A DNA stretch of 64,000 nt from Maridesulfovibrio sp050916235. GTDB lineage: Bacteria > Desulfobacterota > Desulfovibrionia > Desulfovibrionales > Desulfovibrionaceae. Shown piece by piece: positions 50,134 to 59,121 of this stretch (the first letter of the stretch is position 1; each line of letters starts with the position of its first letter). The stretch is from the NCBI RefSeq assembly GCF_050916235.1, contig NZ_CP104854.1:2170001-2234000 (forward strand). The letters are read 5' to 3'. The position numbers and the translations under genes were made by a program. Below the pieces are notes generated by a model. It was not told where the DNA came from. It searched no databases and saw only the letters and a list, made by a program, of their open reading frames with translations.

Positions 50134-51705
50134 TTAAAGTTCTTGTTGAGAAGTTCGTAAGATGTCGTTGAACGATAATATTTTTCCTCTTCTGCTTAAT
50201 GCGAACATGCAGGAAACTGTGACCAGAAGAGCGGCAGCCATGCTGAGAGTGAAGCTTCCTCCGCTGATTCCTGCGACAAAATAACCTGCAGCACTACCTA
50301 CAAAGGCAATAGTTGCATATGGCATCTGGCTGGTGACATGAACAATATGCGGGCAGCCCGCATTGGCACTTGAGAGAATTGTTGTGTCAGAGATGGGAGA
50401 ACTGTGGTCTCCGAACACGCTTCCTGCCAGTACGGCGGACAGGCTGACCAGAACCAGAGATTGGTCCAGAGCCTGAACTACGGGTACGGCTATGGGGATC
50501 AGGATACCGAAGGTTCCCCATGAAGTTCCTGTGCTGAAGCTGAGAAATCCGGCCAGCACAAAGAAAATCAGCGGAAGAAAAGCAGCGATATCTCCACCAG
50601 AACCAAGCATATCTGCTACAAATTTTGGAGTTTGCAGTTGGTCGCGGCAGATGCCGCCCATGGCCCAGGCCAGAACAAGAACAACTATGCATGGCAGCAT
50701 CATCTTTATTCCTTCCACCGAGCCGGTCATGAACGATTCAAGAGTCAGAATACCACGCGGAACAAATTGAATGAAAGCGACTGCCAATGCGCCGAATGAA
50801 GCCAGAACCAAGGCTTTCCCGGCATCGCAGTTGCCGAAAGCCGCTCCGATGTGATGCAAGGCGGGATCATCTCCCCAGAACCCACCTGTATAGAGCAGAG
50901 CGAGAACTGCAAACACAATAAGGCTTCCTATGGGGAGCAGCATATTTGTCATACTCCCATATGTCTTCGGATGAACGGTGTTGCTGTTTTGTGCATCCCC
51001 CTTGAGCGGAGTTTCAGCTGATGACGCTGCTTTGAGCTCTTCACGAAGCATTGGGCCGAAATCAAATCCTCCCCAACTGACCATAAAGACGATTATCAAT
51101 GAAAGAATGGCGTAAAAATTCCAGGGGATAGTTGCTACAAAAGCTGTGAAATCGCTTTCGAAAACTCCGGTAGTCCTGATGTTGCTGCCAACTCCTACTG
51201 CCCAACTGGATAAGGGGGCTATGATGCATATGGGAGCGGCAGTTGTATCAATGATATATGCCAGCTTGGCTCTGGATATTCTGAATTTATCTGTAACCGG
51301 CTGCATTACGGTGCCTACGGACAGGCAGTTGAAATAGTCATCAATGAACATGACCACGCCAAGCCCTGTAGTGGCCAGTAAGGCGCTGCGTTTGTTTTTG
51401 ATATGTCTGGTCGCCCAGCTAGCGTATGCGTTTGCGCCTCCGGTCATGGCAACCAGATATATTAGAGAGCCTAGAAGTGAACCGAAGACGATGACATTGA
51501 AATCAACCTTGGAAACAATAATCTGGAAAGTGATTTCCACTGTTTTCAAAATGAAGGGGCTATTGCCTGTACCGATGCAATAAATGAGAGCTCCGGCCAG
51601 GATACCGACAAACAGAGATGAAATGATTTCCTTTGTCCGTAAAGCCAGCACTATTGTTATGCATGGGGGTAAAATTGAAAGCCATCCGGCATTGAAGTGT
51701 TCCAT
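50134..51705 (-). CDS. Na+/H+ antiporter NhaC family protein
   Basis: The 523-residue membrane protein has about 11-13 hydrophobic segments and family motifs such as LALRTKEIISSLFVGILAGA, FIDDYFNCLSVGTVMQP and FSTGTSWGTFGILIPIAVP. It exchanges Na+ for H+, or carries an organic anion in some members. GGAG precedes the ATG. In this cluster it could serve uptake of a substrate or pH control; neither can be decided. Confidence 0.88.
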   Translation of the reverse strand: MEHFNAGWLSILPPCITIVLALRTKEIISSLFVGILAGALIYCIGTGNSPFILKTVEITFQIIVSKVDFNVIVFGSLLGSLIYLVAMTGGANAYASWATRHIKNKRSALLATTGLGVVMFIDDYFNCLSVGTVMQPVTDKFRISRAKLAYIIDTTAAPICIIAPLSSWAVGVGSNIRTTGVFESDFTAFVATIPWNFYAILSLIIVFMVSWGGFDFGPMLREELKAASSAETPLKGDAQNSNTVHPKTYGSMTNMLLPIGSLIVFAVLALLYTGGFWGDDPALHHIGAAFGNCDAGKALVLASFGALAVAFIQFVPRGILTLESFMTGSVEGIKMMLPCIVVLVLAWAMGGICRDQLQTPKFVADMLGSGGDIAAFLPLIFFVLAGFLSFSTGTSWGTFGILIPIAVPVVQALDQSLVLVSLSAVLAGSVFGDHSSPISDTTILSSANAGCPHIVHVTSQMPYATIAFVGSAAGYFVAGISGGSFTLSMAAALLVTVSCMFALSRRGKILSFNDILRTSQQEL

Positions 51706-51761
51706 AAGAGCTCCGTTGGGCTATTGTAGTGAAATTGAATATACGCTCATATCTATCTCAT

Positions 51762-52958
51762 TTAAGCGTGTCGCCCGGTGTCTTTGAAAAAGAAGAGAAA
51801 GCTTAGCCAGACAAGTATTGCGGCAAAAACAAGAAAACCGGCGGCGGAGAGAAATATTCCTTCGATTCCGCTACCGTCGTAAATAATTCCGCCAATGGCA
51901 GCCGCGCCGCCAATAGAGAATTGAATGGAGGCAACTGATAATCCTCCTGCCATTTCAGCTCTGTCGGCAAGTGTACGGGTTATCCATGAGGTCCAGCCTA
52001 CGGGCATGAATCCCCAGATAAAGCCCCAGACGATTACGAGGAGAATTTCCACCCAAATTCTTCCCTGCAGTTGATAAAGTAAAATGGCTGTTACCGAGAG
52101 AATGCATTGCAGGACAATCATGCAGCTTCTGAATTTTCGTTCGAAAAGTATTCCGGCCACAAAAGTTCCCAAACAGTTAGCTAATCCAAAGATTCCAAGT
52201 ACCAGCGAAAGAGAATTTGGGTTGAGAGTTAGATCTAATTCCAGATAGGGCCTGAGATAAGTGAAAAAGACATTGTAGCCGCCGAAACTGAAAATAGTGG
52301 CAAGGATTCCAAGTACTACCCAGTCCTGCCGTAGCAGTCTGAACATATTTTTGAAGTCATTAGCCCTGTCAGCATTTAAGGAAGGCAGGGCTATAAATTG
52401 CCAGACCAATCCTGCCGCGCCCAGTGTCGCTTCAAGCAGAAAGACGTTCCTCCAGCCGAGCAGATGTCCCAGATAACTGGCTACAGGTAGTGAAATTACT
52501 GTGGCAGCCGCAACTCCCGCATATATTATGCTCAAGGCCCGGGGGACGTAGTTTGTTGGAACCAGTTGCAGGGTGACGGCCGCGGCCATTGACCAGAAGC
52601 CACCGACACATATTCCAAGAAGTCCCCGGCCAATCAGGAGAAAAGAATAGTTATTTGCCGCAGCAACCATAACATTTGAGACTACAAGTAGAGCGGAAAA
52701 GGTAAGAAGGATGTACCGTCTGTTGATGCCCTTGGTCAGCGGTGCCAGTAACAGGCTTGTCAGGACTGCAAACATACCGACTACAGTAACAGTCTGTCCT
52801 GCCATGCCCTCCGTGACTGAAAGGTCTTGTGCGATGGGCGTTAACAGACTGATGGGAATAAATTCTGCAGCAACAAGGCTGGTGACACCCACGAATAGAG
52901 AGAAAACAGCTGACCAGTTGGCAGGACGTTCTTGAAATATAGTGCTTTGTAAAGTCAT
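51762..52958 (-). CDS. Major facilitator superfamily transporter (AraJ/YdhP-like)
   Basis: The 398-residue protein has 12 predicted membrane segments and the loop-2/3 motif region LTKGINRRYILLTFSALLV. It resembles DHA1-type exporters such as sugar-efflux or AraJ proteins (VAAEFIPISLLTPIAQDL near the N terminus). Substrate unknown. It is likely cotranscribed with the NhaC gene 56 bases downstream. Confidence 0.85.
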   Translation of the reverse strand: MTLQSTIFQERPANWSAVFSLFVGVTSLVAAEFIPISLLTPIAQDLSVTEGMAGQTVTVVGMFAVLTSLLLAPLTKGINRRYILLTFSALLVVSNVMVAAANNYSFLLIGRGLLGICVGGFWSMAAAVTLQLVPTNYVPRALSIIYAGVAAATVISLPVASYLGHLLGWRNVFLLEATLGAAGLVWQFIALPSLNADRANDFKNMFRLLRQDWVVLGILATIFSFGGYNVFFTYLRPYLELDLTLNPNSLSLVLGIFGLANCLGTFVAGILFERKFRSCMIVLQCILSVTAILLYQLQGRIWVEILLVIVWGFIWGFMPVGWTSWITRTLADRAEMAGGLSVASIQFSIGGAAAIGGIIYDGSGIEGIFLSAAGFLVFAAILVWLSFLFFFKDTGRHA

Positions 52959-53044
52959 GTTTTTTATACGTGCTTTATATGAGTATACAGTTGCTAGGAA
53001 TAAGTCTTATTGCAGATTTCTTGTATGAATTTTCAATTGTAATG

Positions 53045-53068
53045 AGCCCCCGGCTTATACCGGGGGCT
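53045..53068 (-). terminator. Hairpin between the hydrolase and MFS genes
   Basis: AGCCCCCG and CGGGGGCT pair across an 8-base loop, 25 bases past the hydrolase stop. The T content downstream on the minus strand is modest (TCATTACAATT), so it may be a partial terminator dividing the cluster into two transcripts. Confidence 0.65.
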
Positions 53069-53092
53069 TGATTTGTTCTTTGAATTCTGGGG

Positions 53093-54145
53093 CTATTTCA
53101 GCGCCTTGCTGAAGAACGCTTCCATTTTGTCAAATGGGATCATGTCCACACGGTCATAGAGGTCAATGTGGCGTGCACCGGGAACAATGACCAGTTCCTT
53201 CGGTTCGGCAGCCTGTTTGTATGCGTCCTCGGTGAAGTAGCGGGAGTGCGCTTTTTCACCCATGATGAACAGGATCGGCCTTGGAGAAATTGTTTCGATG
53301 TAGTTCAGCAGCGGAAAGTTCATGAAGGCCATGTCGCTTGTTCTGGTGAACGGACCGTGGGATCTGGGATGGTGGCCTCTTGCCATTGCATAATATTCCC
53401 AGAATTCACTGCTGATGGGGTCGATTCCCTCCGGAATGGAGGTTGTCGCTTCAGCGGGGAATCCTGCGGGCAGCATGGGAGTTCCGTTTTCGAAATCTTT
53501 CCAGCGCTGTTCGCCAAGTTCGTCGAGGACCTTGTTACGCTGTTCTGCTGTCATGCTGTCCTGCCAGCCGTTGCGGAAAAAACGGCTCATGTCGTACATG
53601 CTGGCTGTGGCAACAGCTTTGATGCGGTGGTCAACCTGTGCTGCCTTGAGGGCAAATCCGCCGCTGCCGCAGATACCGATAGCTCCGATTTTGTTACGGT
53701 CTACAAAGGGACGTGTTCCCAGAAAGTCCACACCGGCACTGAAATCTTCAACGAAGATGTCAGGAGATGACACGTGTCTCGGTTCACCGCCGCTTTCACC
53801 GTTGAAGGATTCGTCAAATGCAATGGTTACGAAACCGCGTTCAGCCATTGTCTGGGCGTAGATGCCAGCACCCTGTTCTTTAACTCCGCCATAAGGAGTT
53901 CCGATAACAAGGGCTGCGTACTTCTTGGACTTGTCAAAGTCCTTGGGCTTGTACATGTCGGCAGCTATGCTGATTCCGTATCTGTTGGGGTAGGTGACTT
54001 TTTCGTGGATCACTTTGTCACTTAGGGGAAAGGTCTTATCCCAAGTCATTTTCTCCTCCGCAAAGGCTGTGTTCATGGTCATAACCAGTGTCAGTGCCGC
54101 CAGCATGGTCAGCATTATTCCGGCTGAAAAACAGTTTATTTTCAT
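53093..54145 (-). CDS. Exported alpha/beta hydrolase (dienelactone hydrolase/S15-like) with Cys nucleophile
   Basis: The 350-residue product has a signal peptide (cleavage near TAFAEE) and an alpha/beta-hydrolase fold. The nucleophile elbow is GICGSGG, with Cys instead of Ser, as in dienelactone hydrolases. A likely acid/base pair lies near the C terminus (VVPGARHIDLYDRVD). AGGAG precedes ATG. It lies 35 bases after the Fe-alcohol dehydrogenase gene, suggesting a shared transcript. Confidence 0.82.
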   Translation of the reverse strand: MKINCFSAGIMLTMLAALTLVMTMNTAFAEEKMTWDKTFPLSDKVIHEKVTYPNRYGISIAADMYKPKDFDKSKKYAALVIGTPYGGVKEQGAGIYAQTMAERGFVTIAFDESFNGESGGEPRHVSSPDIFVEDFSAGVDFLGTRPFVDRNKIGAIGICGSGGFALKAAQVDHRIKAVATASMYDMSRFFRNGWQDSMTAEQRNKVLDELGEQRWKDFENGTPMLPAGFPAEATTSIPEGIDPISSEFWEYYAMARGHHPRSHGPFTRTSDMAFMNFPLLNYIETISPRPILFIMGEKAHSRYFTEDAYKQAAEPKELVIVPGARHIDLYDRVDMIPFDKMEAFFSKALK

Positions 54146-54180
54146 TTGTCTACTCCTGTTAGGGATATGTGTCTGAAGGC

Positions 54181-55368
54181 TTACAGTGCATTCTTGAGCA
54201 CTTCGACAATATCTTCAGTGGTCATGGGCGGGCGTCCGAGCAGTTTGCCATCTTCGTCACGGACCACGAGTGCTGCATCCTTTGCGTACTGTTCGAACAG
54301 TTCGTCACCGATGTTCACTTCGGAGAGGGTGGTCGGACATCCTATTTCGCGTAGGAAAGCTTCGTAGGTATCAATCCCTTCCATTCCAAGGGTCAGGGCG
54401 TCCTTGCCTTCGGGGGAAAGATTGAAAACACGCTGGGCAAACTGGGCAAAACGCTCAGGGCGATATTTGGCCGCGAAGCGCATCCATGCGGGACCTACAA
54501 TCGCCAGACCTGCTCCATGAGTGATGTCGTGATGGGCGGAAAGGGCGTGCTCGATCATGTGCATGGGGGCAAGCATATGAACGCCGGCCTGTACCCAGCC
54601 GTTAAGGGCTACGATGGAAGCCCACTGAACATGAGCACGGGCTTCAAGGTCCTCTCCATTTGCAACAGCTTTGCGTCCGTATTCAATTGCGTTGATGATG
54701 ACGCCTTCTGCAAAACGATCCTGAATCGGGGTTCCGTCAACACCGTTGAAGTAGCCTTCCATTACGTGGGTGATGATGTCGCATACGCCGTAGGCTGTGT
54801 GGTTTTGAGGTACGCTTACTGTCAGCTCCGGGTCGACTAATGCTACTTTGGGAAAAAGCAATGGAATCTGGATGAATGATTTGATTTTTGTTTCGTCATT
54901 GGTGATGACTGCACCGCAGTTGGCTTCGGAACCGGTAGCGGCAAGCGTAGGCACAGTTATAACCGGAAGAGTTTCGGTGGGGATGTAGACTTCTTCCTGT
55001 CCATGCAGAATCATATCCCAAGGGTTGCCGTCGTAAAGGGCTGCTGCTCCCATGACTTTGGCGGCATCCATGGTGCTGCCGCCGCCGAGGGCGATGATCA
55101 CATCACAGCCTTCATCTTTGGCGATTTTTGCGCCACGGGCGACAGAGGTGATGCGCGGGTTTGGTTCTACGTCTGCGCACTCAACATGAGAAATGCCTGC
55201 GCTTTTCAGGCTTTCTACTGCCTTGTCAAAAGCTCCGGTTCGTTTCACGCTTCCGCCGCCGGTTACGATCATGGCCTTCTTGCCGTATTCGCTTACAACC
55301 TCGCCAAGCCGGGCGAGAGTTCCTGCGCCGAAAATTATTTTAGTAGGATTCTGGAATTCAAAATTCAT
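54181..55368 (-). CDS. Iron-containing alcohol dehydrogenase
   Basis: The 395-residue protein is a group III Fe-ADH: NAD(P)-binding GGGSVKRTGA and ALGGGSTMDAAKV, and the metal ligands in MHMIEHALSAHHDITHG. It interconverts alcohols and aldehydes or ketones. It is the first gene of the minus-strand cluster, with AGGAG upstream, and diverges from the AraC gene across 173 bases, which likely hold the operator. Confidence 0.92.
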   Translation of the reverse strand: MNFEFQNPTKIIFGAGTLARLGEVVSEYGKKAMIVTGGGSVKRTGAFDKAVESLKSAGISHVECADVEPNPRITSVARGAKIAKDEGCDVIIALGGGSTMDAAKVMGAAALYDGNPWDMILHGQEEVYIPTETLPVITVPTLAATGSEANCGAVITNDETKIKSFIQIPLLFPKVALVDPELTVSVPQNHTAYGVCDIITHVMEGYFNGVDGTPIQDRFAEGVIINAIEYGRKAVANGEDLEARAHVQWASIVALNGWVQAGVHMLAPMHMIEHALSAHHDITHGAGLAIVGPAWMRFAAKYRPERFAQFAQRVFNLSPEGKDALTLGMEGIDTYEAFLREIGCPTTLSEVNIGDELFEQYAKDAALVVRDEDGKLLGRPPMTTEDIVEVLKNAL

Positions 55369-55541
55369 TGGTTACTCCTTGTTTGACTTTGTCTGTTAAA
55401 GTCTTTTTAAGGAGTTCCTGATCCCTCTTGAACGCACATTTCTCTTTAAAGTTTGCCTATTCCTCTAACGAGTTCTTTTTTTATTGAACAAAAGGGTAGA
55501 AGGATGTTCATAATATTCCAGAACACAAGGAGGTTTAGTCT

Positions 55542-56426
55542 ATGTCAGACATGCTGGAGTTGCTCAAAGATCTTGCAACCGTAGATGGCGGGGCTGTGGA
55601 GTCCCGGTATAAAGGAGTGCGCTTTTTCAAGGAAACAAAACCTGTTAAGTGCAGGCCTATGGTGTATGATCCCGGAATATGCATCGTCGCGTCAGGTCAT
55701 AAAATCGGTCATCTTGGAGGGCATTCATTCCGGTACGATGCGGATAATTATCTGGTCACATCAGTGGCGATGCCATTTGAATGTGAGTCCTTTCCCAGTG
55801 AGGACGAACCACTGCTCGGTTTGTATATAGATATAGATATGGCACAGTTGAACGATCTGATTACCCATATGAACCTGCAGGCCAAGATAGCTCGCCTTGA
55901 TGAAAATGATTTCCCGCTGGGGATCGGTCCATCGGCCATGAGTGCTGACATGAAGGATGCAACAGTAAAGCTGCTCAAGGCGCTTCGGTCGGAAACTGAG
56001 GCAAAGATTCTGGCCCCGGGATTGGTCAGGGAAATATACTATCGGGTGCTGTGCGGGACTCAGGCCCCGGTCCTCTATTCTCTTGCGCGCGGAAACAATA
56101 CCTTTTCACAGGTATCTCGCGTCATAGGCATTATGGAGGGTAACTATTCCCAGAAACTTGATGTGCAGCAGCTTGCTGATTCTGCAAACATGAGTGTTTC
56201 GGCTTTCCACAAAGCGTTCAAGGAGATAACTGCCGATTCGCCGTTGCAGTATCTCAAGAAGATCAGGCTTATGCGGGCCAAGGATCTTATTATACAAAAG
56301 AAAATGAAAGCGTATCTGGTGGCGGACAAGGTCGGGTACGAGAGTCCGTCCCAGTTCAGCCGGGAGTTCAAGCGTTATTTCGGACAGACCCCTGCCGATG
56401 TAATGCGGGAAATCCGTTCCGCTTGA
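55542..56426 (+). CDS. AraC-family regulator of the divergent redox cluster
   Basis: The 294-residue protein has an AraC_N-type sensing domain (about residues 20-170) and a C-terminal double HTH (VQQLADSANMSVSAFHKAFK; VADKVGYESPSQFSREFKRY). AGGAGG lies upstream. It is similar in layout to YqhC, the activator of an aldehyde reductase, and here it faces an Fe-ADH gene. It probably activates the cluster 55368-45456 in response to an aldehyde-like signal (inference). Confidence 0.9.
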   Translation: MSDMLELLKDLATVDGGAVESRYKGVRFFKETKPVKCRPMVYDPGICIVASGHKIGHLGGHSFRYDADNYLVTSVAMPFECESFPSEDEPLLGLYIDIDMAQLNDLITHMNLQAKIARLDENDFPLGIGPSAMSADMKDATVKLLKALRSETEAKILAPGLVREIYYRVLCGTQAPVLYSLARGNNTFSQVSRVIGIMEGNYSQKLDVQQLADSANMSVSAFHKAFKEITADSPLQYLKKIRLMRAKDLIIQKKMKAYLVADKVGYESPSQFSREFKRYFGQTPADVMREIRSA

Positions 56427-56474
56427 TTTCGTGTTTTTCCTGTTGGGTGTCCGGTTGCCGGACCGGATATACGG

Positions 56475-57359
56475 TTACAAGGTGTTGTATGTGCTCTGGA
56501 TATGATTCAGGAACAGACGAACTCTCTGAGGAAGTTGGGATGAGCCTGTTACTGCATGCACATCGTGCTCGAATCCTCCGCACCAGTCCGGGAGCACTTT
56601 GACCAACCGTCCTTCCTTTTCAAAACGCGTCGCTTCCTGTCGGCGTATCAGGGTAAGACCGTGCCCGGCCAATGCGAAATCAATGCAGATATCAACGGAG
56701 CTGAAAGTGTATTTGGGCTGAATTTCTATGGTTACCTGTCGTTTCCCATTAAACATGGGCCAGCGGCGTCCGAAGCGCTCAAGTACGATGCATGGAATCT
56801 GGTAGAGATCTTCCGGGACAACCGGCATCGGGTAGCGTTCCAGAAGTTCAGGCGATGCGTATATGAATGGGTCTATCCGCAGCAGCTTTCTCGCGATCAG
56901 CGGAGGTGCAATGGAGGGACCGATAAGAAACGCCACATCATACGGTTCCGTGCGCAGGTCCACCGGATGTTCCACGCTGGTCATGGCTATCCTAATCTCC
57001 GGATGTTTATCGGCAAAGGATAGCAGGGCCTTTTTCATGTTCATGTCATACAGGTCGCGAAACATGCACACGCGGATCAGTCCCGAGGGCTTTTTCATGT
57101 TATTGAGAACCGAGTCATATGTCCTTTGTGTTTCGTCGAGTATGAACTCGCAACGTTCAAGCAATAACTGTCCGTTGTCGGTAAGCTCTACATTGCGGGT
57201 ATCCCGGTAGAAGAGGATTGCCCCCATTCTTTCTTCCAGCTGCTTTATGCGTCTGGAGAGGGTCGAGGCCCCTATTCCCAGAATTTCCGATGCCTTGGTA
57301 AAGCTTTTTTGTCGCGCGACTTCCACCAGCAATGGAATGTCATTAAGAAAATCCTGCAT
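56475..57359 (-). CDS. LysR-family transcriptional regulator
   Basis: The 294-residue protein has the LysR HTH (VEVARQKSFTKASEILGIGA, STLSRRIKQLEERMG) and a LysR substrate-binding domain. It is divergent from the DUF169 gene across 250 bases and likely controls it. No strong ribosome site is visible before the ATG. Confidence 0.9.
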   Translation of the reverse strand: MQDFLNDIPLLVEVARQKSFTKASEILGIGASTLSRRIKQLEERMGAILFYRDTRNVELTDNGQLLLERCEFILDETQRTYDSVLNNMKKPSGLIRVCMFRDLYDMNMKKALLSFADKHPEIRIAMTSVEHPVDLRTEPYDVAFLIGPSIAPPLIARKLLRIDPFIYASPELLERYPMPVVPEDLYQIPCIVLERFGRRWPMFNGKRQVTIEIQPKYTFSSVDICIDFALAGHGLTLIRRQEATRFEKEGRLVKVLPDWCGGFEHDVHAVTGSSQLPQRVRLFLNHIQSTYNTL

Positions 57360-57609
57360 GATTATGCCCTTTCGTAGAATAGAGTTTTCTGTTTAGCCTG
57401 TTTATTTTATTTATGGGCATGGTAGGTTAAAGCATAGTCTAAATCAACAAATGAGGTTCAGTCTGCCAATAAGCGGGGGATAGCTTTAATTTCAGGCCCC
57501 GATGGTCAACAGGTCGTCTGCAATCTCATCTGTTAAAATCTGCACGGATATCACTCCTTCTGTCTTTTGATGAGATCGGGATGTTTCCGGCAACCATAGG
57601 AGAAAACGT

Positions 57610-58455
57610 ATGACAATGCAGTCTATTCTGGAAGAGACAGGAACATTTTTGGATCTTCTCGGCTTGAACGAAGAACCTTTTGGAGTTCACTACTCGGATA
57701 CCAAGCCGGAAAATGCTTACGGGCCGAAGGAAGGAACACCTATATCCCGTGAACTGGAGGACCGCGGAGAACTGGACATGCATGAAGTCATGAAGACATT
57801 CTCCTGTGTTATGGGCAACATCTGGCTGGCCAGGAAGAAAAAAGGCGCGGCCTTTATTTCTCCTGAAGAATACGGGTGCGTGGGCGGAGCTTATTACTGC
57901 TCAATGATGAAGCCGCATCTGCGTTTCATTGAGCATTATGTTTCCACCGGTTTTGAAGGCACACCACTCCATGGCGAGCGGTACATGTCCAACCCGGATG
58001 TCATGCGGGAGTTCATGCTCAAGGTTAATCCCCGAAAGGCTCCTGCAAAATACTGCATCTTTAAGCCCCTGTCTAAGTTTACTGATGAAGATAAACCCGA
58101 GTTCGTAATCTTTTTCGCCCGTCCCGAGATTCTGACCGGGCTTTTTATCCAGACGGTATTTACCACCGGAGATATGGAATGTGTTGCATCCCCCTTTGGT
58201 GCCGGCTGCACCAATATTCTGGGCTGGCCTCTTTACTACAAGGAGCAGGGAGTCGAAAAAGCGGTAATCGGCGGAATGGACCCCTCAGCAAGGAAATTTA
58301 TGAAGACAGACGAGCTGACCTTCACAGTTCCGCTGGGCCTGTATGAAAAGATGCTCGCAGCCTTACCCGAGTCCATGTTCAACCATGAAACAGATTGGCA
58401 GGGCGTGCGTAAAAAAGTGGAACGCAGTGCCAAGGCCTGGGGTGAGGAAGGGTAG
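57610..58455 (+). CDS. DUF169 family protein
   Basis: The 281-residue soluble protein has DUF169 features: LNEEPFGVHYSDTKPENAYG near the N terminus, FSCVMGNIWLARKKKGAAF, and CVGGAYYCSMMKP with conserved cysteines that suggest metal or cluster binding. The family occurs mainly in anaerobes and archaea; its function is unknown. AGGAG precedes the first of two in-frame ATG codons. Confidence 0.85.
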   Translation: MTMQSILEETGTFLDLLGLNEEPFGVHYSDTKPENAYGPKEGTPISRELEDRGELDMHEVMKTFSCVMGNIWLARKKKGAAFISPEEYGCVGGAYYCSMMKPHLRFIEHYVSTGFEGTPLHGERYMSNPDVMREFMLKVNPRKAPAKYCIFKPLSKFTDEDKPEFVIFFARPEILTGLFIQTVFTTGDMECVASPFGAGCTNILGWPLYYKEQGVEKAVIGGMDPSARKFMKTDELTFTVPLGLYEKMLAALPESMFNHETDWQGVRKKVERSAKAWGEEG

Positions 58456-58646
58456 AAGTATTCTCGTTGACTCTGCCTATTAAGTTTCCCTGCATTTGTT
58501 TATAACTTTGGAGAGTCTGCAGAGTTGGTGCTGTCCCAGAGTGGGATTTCTTATAACAGAAGCAGATTGGCGAGGAGAATCCACCCTGTCTTGCGTTGTT
58601 CGATCGCAATTAAGTGGTTAATTTCTGGGTCGCAGTTTCCAATGCT
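58456..58646. other. Gap after DUF169, possible untranslated RNA or leader; nothing identified
   Basis: No ORF has a ribosome site. The stretch ends at a very strong terminator and contains short self-complementary bits (TGTCCCAGAGTGGGA), so a small RNA is possible, but it matches no RNA family I can recognise. Confidence 0.25.
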
Positions 58647-58688
58647 GAAAGCTCCATGCCCCTCATTGGAAAGGCATGGAGCTTTTTT
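58647..58688. terminator. Strong terminator between DUF169 and ridA
   Basis: AAAGCTCCATGCC pairs perfectly with GGCATGGAGCTTT across a 12-base loop, followed by T residues. It lies between convergent genes and can act on both strands. Confidence 0.9.
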
Positions 58689-58709
58689 ATCTCAACGAGA
58701 ATATTCAGT

Positions 58710-59093
58710 TTATTTTTTGCGGGCTACGCATTTTATTTCAACCAGCCCGCCGAGGGGGAGTGCCGCAACCTGAATGGCTGCTCTGGCTGGTTTGTGGTCG
58801 CCCATGAAATCAGCGTAAATCTCATTGAGAGTTTTGAATTCAGCCATATCAACAAGAAATACGTCGACGCTGATTATGTCACTTACTGTGCATCCTGCCT
58901 TCTCAAGGATTGCCCCGAGGTTTTTTATAGATTGTCTGGTCTGTGCGGCGAATCCGTCGGCAAGGGTCATGGTTTCGGGGTTAAGACCGAGCTGCCCACT
59001 CACGTAAAGTACGTTGTCATAAGCAACAGCCTGTGAATAAGGACCGACTGCAGCCGGGGCGTTTTCTGTGGATATGAAATTAAGTTCACTCAT
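58710..59093 (-). CDS. ridA: RidA family enamine/imine deaminase
   Basis: The 127-residue protein has the Rid motifs AVGPYSQAVAYDNVLYVSGQ, catalytic Arg in PARAAIQVAALPLGGLVEIK, and ends at the usual length. It hydrolyses reactive enamines such as 2-aminoacrylate. It lies 28 bases after the cysteine desulfidase gene, whose reaction releases 2-aminoacrylate, so the pairing makes metabolic sense. Confidence 0.94.
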   Translation of the reverse strand: MSELNFISTENAPAAVGPYSQAVAYDNVLYVSGQLGLNPETMTLADGFAAQTRQSIKNLGAILEKAGCTVSDIISVDVFLVDMAEFKTLNEIYADFMGDHKPARAAIQVAALPLGGLVEIKCVARKK

Positions 59094-59121
59094 TTATTCT
59101 TCTCCATTATTTTTTATGTTG

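Noticed and set aside
58456..58646. SRP RNA or 6S RNA before the strong terminator
   Set aside because: The conserved SRP tetraloop region and 6S bulge pattern are not visible; only a generic small RNA remains possible.
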